From a bacterium (GTDB lineage Bacteria > JAGOBX01), in NCBI GenBank assembly GCA_029551925.1, contig JAKPEO010000027.1, positions 1 to 19,147 on the forward strand: 19,147 nucleotides of DNA. Reading direction: 5' to 3'. Below are positions 17,501-19,147 of this stretch, piece after piece (position 1 is the stretch's first letter; every line of letters starts with the position of its first letter). Both the position numbers and the translations under genes were made by a program. The notes under the pieces are model-generated. The model was not told the origin of the DNA and made no database searches. It saw nothing but the letters and a program-made list of their open reading frames with translations.

Positions 17501-19001
17501 TGACATTGACGGCAAACAAACGCCTACAATAAAATTTATAGCAGTTGGAGTATTAAGTCAATACGCAAGCGCAACTGCGCCTTATTCAGGCGGCTATCAA
17601 TTAAAACCGCGCAGTTATTCAGATATAAAATTTTATAAAGAACTCGGCAATTATGAAATATCAAAAAATAATGAGACAAAAATAGAACTACCGCAATTAA
17701 AAATTATCATACCGCCAAACGCTATGGCTAATGACACAATTATTTCTATTAAAGAAGAATTTTATTTTGATACGCTGCCAAGTGCTTATAAACCAGTAGG
17801 TTCTGTATATAAATTCAATGTTATCGGCTTTGATTCATATACTTTTGATACTATGCTCGAAATTGAATTAAGATACGATAGAGCAGATCTACCGATCGGC
17901 GCAAAAGAATACGAAATTAGACCGTATTATTACAATCCTATAAATCCAGCCGCTTCGCATTTTCTTGGAAATGATAGTTTCATTATAGACGCGCAAAATA
18001 AAAAAATAAAAATTTTTACTAATCATTTTTCATATTATATGTTATTAGCGCCAGTTACAACAGTAATAAATATTGCAGACGCAAAAATTGATTTAAATAA
18101 TGACGAAATATTAGATTTAAAAGAACGATATATTACTATTCAAGGATTAGTTACTGCTGGCTTTGGCGTGTTTGACAATACAAAATTAAATATTTTTGTT
18201 GAAGATACTACTACTAATGCAGCGATAAATATTTATCATGATACGGCGACTGACACTCCTGCTTATACTGGCGACTATATCAGAGTCACTGGAAAATTAT
18301 GGCAGACTAATGGCTTATCGCAAATTATTGAACCGATAATAACTATTATTGATAATGGCTTGCCTACTACTCAAGCAACAAAAATAAATGCCGCGCAATT
18401 CAAATCAAATCCAGAAGCGTATGAATGCAGATTAGTAGAAATTTTAGTAGAAGATACGTATTCATTAAATACATATAGCAGCGATAATATTTGGAGAGTA
18501 TCTGAAAGCGGCAATGAATTTTATCTTTATATTGACAATAATGCTGGTATATCATATACGGCGATGCCCTATCAAAAAACTTTGGTGAAAGGAATTGTAT
18601 ATCAAAATAATACTTCTGCTTTAAGAAATAATTATTCAGAATATTTCATAATGCCGCGCAGTAATATTGATTTTTCTGATATGTTTGCAAGCGGCGTGCC
18701 ATCATCGTCAAACTATAATGCGAGAATAATCAATCGCGCATTTGCGCCAAAACTTAATCAAACATTGGAAATAGAATATACTGCCGGGTTAAATACTCCG
18801 CTTGAAATAAAAATATTTAATGTTCAAGGACGATTAATAAAAGATTTATATAACGGCATAGTTTCAGGTAGCGGCAAAATTTTATGGGACGGCAAAAAAA
18901 ACACAGGTGCGATTGCAGAAATTGGAATTTATATTGCCTACATAAATTTGAATGGTCAAAAATATTCTATACCAATAAGCGTCGCAGTGCCGCTGCGCTA
19001 A
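11505..19001 (+). CDS. giant secreted multidomain endonuclease I exoprotein
   Basis: This 2498-residue protein has a signal peptide (cut near Ala22). In order: a beta-rich N-terminal domain (about 23-268); Ig/FN3-like domains (about 271-565); a jelly-roll-like domain (about 567-705); more Ig/FN3-like domains (about 710-900); a YhcR-type OB-fold pair (904-1105); endonuclease I (about 1110-1355); then three rounds of an IPaN-type beta domain plus an OB pair (to 2392); and a FlgD-like / type IX-like C-terminal domain (about 2410-2498). Endonuclease I enzymes are secreted, metal-dependent beta-beta-alpha-Me nucleases that degrade DNA with little specificity. They are usually about 250 residues long, or several hundred with accessory domains, so this size is exceptional. 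The protein should be exported and held on the surface, where it would digest external DNA. Nuclease identity is firm; the roles of the accessory domains are inferred. Confidence 0.88.
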   Translation: MLKKSLFVILIIILFGINNIFAEVWQYDFGDGSDSALTSGASTTFLPVPPSGTTRGRIGTGGGGLYLTNPGTDLGDGVEAQLNAATGTSTNKFGIYDWADTTQIGYLKFKIRTTSTGNGNLAIAVGKNTIITDNNGYTSQYNNSLTVFWITYTSGNISAVTRRSSGSNQSITNHEFSKDTNQNVEIYFNNSNTQVSYKRNNTTYNLNAQTWDLWIDDNKKSTDGGWPKAGTLANTEKISGFAFFAESSTGNAAWLYIDDIEYSNELPTDAPAQPNKPNITFPVATDTSHDTNSAIIIVSGTATAGDTIHLYIGPEEKSTITNITSTNWSFTIGIDTGLKINDTTIIKIAASNNTGIYSDTAQITIFVDTAAPVMIGSQLVTGNTEFLELRPTIQFAQFIDSSTITHYEIYYDTGTNFSNYQYSVSSTNSFTPSADLTYDTWYFRVSAVDKFNQKSDSAAFIAEILITPPAATKPTILKPTIRPNFVLLFPAVKIQGYADAGDTILLYSNDILISSKPAASDTFWSFIIDTSAALIINDTVRIKIYAINTEGRTSLPAELDIFVYQPLTRTENFSNLPSSSSSSYLSRTWNGVGGQWTAEGARTDQTLNGKAICFGNSGTRKVTSPQFNDGISYLSFLYSRAFTATTARTLEIYINNELIDTIAVSPTSNDVQTYTKNLNINGAVKIEIQSTGLSQVKLDDITWNANYDPRPAKPIITAPISNTDTYYTNSNNFILTGAAQTNYKIYLYQNSEYISNTVADNNTFQFNITGIPDAPPSKIELILENEYNEESDTTILNIIIDKIPPVLTADRLLTKTKYNSQQPMITFNTFTDNNTIAYYKIYLDTNINFTNYIYETAPTTTYIPTMNLTYDTWYIKIRAVDIAGNESTDYTDTFITKETVLQPIADIKNVDNNGIPLYLGDEVIVEGIVTLGTNRISRANNQVFIQDHSAAGICLFKANDTSYVFTEGDSVRVRGIVGNYNGLTTIEFTQVELLAINQSLPEPLDITTNQLATTGEIFEGKRIKITNAKITSGSFPSSGINANLTINDGTGNAAWRIEGVSDISGKLTPGCSITVVGIVSQYVTSSPFTSGHQLVLRSYDDIVFETNVLPQYYNSALSKRGEELLRSLNQIIRGHKKISYDSLWRAYYFTDVRAENKVWDIYSDYGFGEGGAYNYTLGIDQDTGQPAPGEGYSYNREHTFSQNWFNNLDNIDIYSDIFHIYPTDKYVNNKRGHLPMGKVDNATETFTNGSKIGPNVYPGYDGSVFEIIDAYKGDIARTYFYIVARYLGEDTGWNNTPMFDGSKIKDWAKKLLIEWHTLDSVSEKEINRNNEIYKIQGNRNPFIDYPDFVYAIWGYGYDTAAHNVNNETTIIADSFQMIIPANIVTDTNYLNLKIMDFYNFPNSPENHFQLTDKLYSVTFENYDTKLLSKNVEIKIYYDESKLPFAANENEITVFWYNADNDSYVKLDTQYYSINTTNNLVTINVNYVGLFGVFIKEKIVPIINIKTVNNSGVALHLNKKVTVEGIATVSSGIYHATQNKVFIQDTTAAVMIYQSTQSTNIPEGAKVRVTGTISQYYGLLQLENPQITIIDTGNVQPEPIILTLSELSANGELYEGQLVKIERVKIVSGQFPTQPNYWQNLTINDGTDNFTLRIESTNPDIWDKPTPTKEFNVIGIVNQYDGSSPYTSGYQLIPRYYADFEFTLSQGIYSITTATETSITIGGYELYIPANTVSKPTFQIKIEKLFALPAMTQELKIVNPVYHIITDSSIGNLNENIRQIIGYDTSLLPYGADENILKLYKYDINSDTFILIDSNLYQINTAQKKIIISSDTFEIYAIFAEYPMTNIREIRQIDNNGTPLLIGKSVMIEGIVTHITGSNNREVYIQQDTSAAIALDYSEFNYAIGDKIRVTGTIGVFRGLMQIQNATLKLISNNNSLPEPITLTIDELLKNAEYYEGMLIAVENLKIVSGSFPTINSSANVYVNDRTTSNDLNLRIESYTDIDGKQTPTIKFIAVGVLSQYASATAPYSGGYQLKPRSYSDIKFYKELGNYEISKNNETKIELPQLKIIIPPNAMANDTIISIKEEFYFDTLPSAYKPVGSVYKFNVIGFDSYTFDTMLEIELRYDRADLPIGAKEYEIRPYYYNPINPAASHFLGNDSFIIDAQNKKIKIFTNHFSYYMLLAPVTTVINIADAKIDLNNDEILDLKERYITIQGLVTAGFGVFDNTKLNIFVEDTTTNAAINIYHDTATDTPAYTGDYIRVTGKLWQTNGLSQIIEPIITIIDNGLPTTQATKINAAQFKSNPEAYECRLVEILVEDTYSLNTYSSDNIWRVSESGNEFYLYIDNNAGISYTAMPYQKTLVKGIVYQNNTSALRNNYSEYFIMPRSNIDFSDMFASGVPSSSNYNARIINRAFAPKLNQTLEIEYTAGLNTPLEIKIFNVQGRLIKDLYNGIVSGSGKILWDGKKNTGAIAEIGIYIAYINLNGQKYSIPISVAVPLR
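14214..14819 (+). other. OB-fold pair module 1 (domain of giant protein)
   Basis: Residues 904-1105 resemble the YhcR-type OB domain attached to extracellular nucleases. Landmarks are IADIKNVDNNGIPL, VIVEGIVT, VFIQD, GDSVRVRGIV and YNGLTTIE, then a second OB-like half with GKRIKITNAKI and LTINDGTG. It directly precedes the nuclease domain, as in known OB-nuclease proteins, and may hold the DNA substrate. Confidence 0.7.
14832..15569 (+). other. endonuclease I catalytic domain (of giant protein)
   Basis: Residues about 1110-1355 carry the family's landmarks: NREHTF at 1195-1200 with His1198 as the expected general base, PTD and VNNKRG (1222-1232) supplying the metal-binding Asn region, and KGDIAR at 1272-1277. 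The usual HH pair before the PTD motif is FH here (F1218, H1219). All other key positions look intact, so it is probably active. Confidence 0.85.
15591..16004 (+). repeat. IPaN-type beta domain 1
   Basis: Residues 1363-1500 contain IPAN at 1379-1382, a YDxSxLP-type strand with a following A-x-E, and a Phe/Val-rich final strand. The same skeleton recurs twice downstream. It resembles ZU5-like surface beta domains. Function unknown, probably a spacer or fold stabiliser. Confidence 0.6.
16005..16607 (+). repeat. OB-fold pair module 2
   Basis: Residues 1501-1701 repeat module 1 closely: IINIKTVNNSGVAL, VTVEGIAT, VFIQD, GAKVRVTGTI, then GQLVKIERVKIVSG, LTINDGT and SGYQLIPRYYAD. The parallel with module 1 extends through both halves, showing whole-module duplication. 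Confidence 0.7.
16614..17030 (+). repeat. IPaN-type beta domain 2
   Basis: Residues 1704-1842 carry IPAN again, the YDTSLLPYGADE strand and a final EIYAIFAEY strand, matching domain 1 in order and spacing. Confidence 0.6.
17037..17636 (+). repeat. OB-fold pair module 3
   Basis: Residues 1845-2044 follow the same template: IREIRQIDNNGTPL, VMIEGIVT, VYIQQD, GDKIRVTGTI, then NLKIVSGSFP and GGYQLKPRSYSD. It is recognisably closer to modules 1 and 2 than to module 4. Confidence 0.7.
17643..18062 (+). repeat. IPaN-type beta domain 3
   Basis: Residues 2047-2186 carry the variant IPPN, the YDRADLPIGAKE strand and a closing HFSYYMLL strand. This closing motif is common in surface proteins of FCB-group bacteria. 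Confidence 0.6.
18063..18680 (+). repeat. OB-fold pair module 4 (divergent)
   Basis: Residues 2187-2392 keep the order ITIQGLVT, IFVEDTT, GDYIRVTGKL and a second half ending FIMPRSNIDF, but differ from modules 1-3. The opening reads like a dockerin/EF-hand-style AKIDLNNDEILDL and the conserved IVSGxFP block is missing. Confidence 0.6.
18732..19001 (+). other. FlgD-like / type IX-like C-terminal domain
   Basis: Residues about 2410-2498 show the signature IKIFNVQGRLIKDLYNG, then ILWDGKKNTG and GIYIAYINLNG, matching FlgD-Ig or type IX sorting-type C-terminal domains that target proteins to the cell surface. The last residues are PISVAVPLR. Confidence 0.7.
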
Positions 19002-19008
19002 AAAATGT

Positions 19009-19076
19009 CTTGGCATCTTTGCGCGGGTTAAGATAAAAAAACTCACCGCAAAGACGCCAAGCACTCAAGATTTTTT
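19009..19076 (+). terminator. hairpin terminator candidate after giant gene
   Basis: Positions 19009-19023 pair with 19047-19061 at 14 of 15 positions around a 23-nt loop. A T6 run lies at 19071-19076, 9 nt after the stem. The right arm is itself a copy of the CGCAAAG-type repeat, so a repeat pair in opposite orientations may be doing the terminator's job. Confidence 0.5.
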
Positions 19077-19141
19077 AAATAAAAGCGGTTAAAAAAAAAT
19101 TTACCGCAAAGCGCGCAAAGATTTACGCAAAGACCGTAAAG
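19045..19141. repeat. CGCAAAG-type intergenic repeat cluster
   Basis: The heptamer CGCAAAG occurs at 19047-19053, 19105-19111, 19114-19120 and 19126-19132, with a variant CGTAAAG at 19135-19141. ACCGCAAAG starts at both 19045 and 19103. A reversed copy forms the left arm of the hairpin at 19009-19023. Similar ACCGCAAAGACGC-like words are familiar from intergenic regions of many environmental bacteria. No gene is visible from 19002 to the end. Confidence 0.75.
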
Positions 19142-19147
19142 AAAAAA

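Noticed and set aside
19045-19141. CRISPR array at the window end
   Set aside because: Units are 7-9 bp with irregular spacing, so this is a degenerate short repeat cluster.
1-19147. Insertion sequences, tRNA or rRNA genes, integrase or attachment sites
   Set aside because: None could be supported: no transposase or integrase motif appears in any frame, and no cloverleaf or rRNA-like segment was seen.

Overview
The window is AT-rich (by eye roughly 30% G+C), and all nine convincing genes lie on the + strand in a tight head-to-tail array. Secreted and outer-membrane proteins dominate from 5.5 kb onward: a PorV/UPF0164-type barrel, an outer-membrane protein with helix-hairpin-helix (HHH) domains, a second barrel-like protein, a 5'-nucleotidase with a signal peptide, and a 2498-residue exoprotein with a FlgD-like / type IX-like C-terminal domain. 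This gene set suggests a Gram-negative member of the Fibrobacterota-Chlorobiota-Bacteroidota (FCB) group or a nearby candidate phylum such as Cloacimonadota. The clear AGGAGG-type ribosome binding sites and the TTGACA-N17-TAAAAT promoter argue against typical Bacteroidota. The exact phylum cannot be decided from this window.

Layout. 1-363 is a non-coding leader with a near-perfect palindrome, two sigma70-type promoters and a 40-bp direct repeat. 364-5395 holds a YugP-type membrane zinc peptidase, an FmdB-type zinc ribbon, an ATP-cone/uridine-kinase-like protein with an unusual Walker A, and a three-GYF / transmembrane / ComEC-type metallo-beta-lactamase / lectin-like fusion. A 116-bp gap with a strong inverted repeat follows. 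5512-11418 holds the PorV-like barrel, the HHH-barrel protein, an unrecognised barrel-like protein and the 5'-nucleotidase, the last two joined by an ATGA overlap. After an 86-bp gap with a 9-bp inverted repeat comes the giant gene 11505-19001. It combines an endonuclease I domain with four OB-fold pair modules and three IPaN-type beta domains. The window closes with a hairpin and CGCAAAG-type intergenic repeats.

Working together (inference). From 3110 onward the genes read like a pathway for extracellular DNA. A secreted, surface-attached nuclease with OB domains would cut DNA, and the HHH-barrel protein could bind or pass DNA at the outer membrane. The periplasm-facing ComEC-type hydrolase would act on strands, and the 5'-nucleotidase would release nucleosides. 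The nucleoside kinase-like protein could re-phosphorylate them inside the cell. The PorV-like barrel would fit as the export or attachment partner of the giant nuclease. No single gene proves this. The co-orientation and the shared nucleic-acid theme of five neighbouring genes are the most interesting feature of the window.
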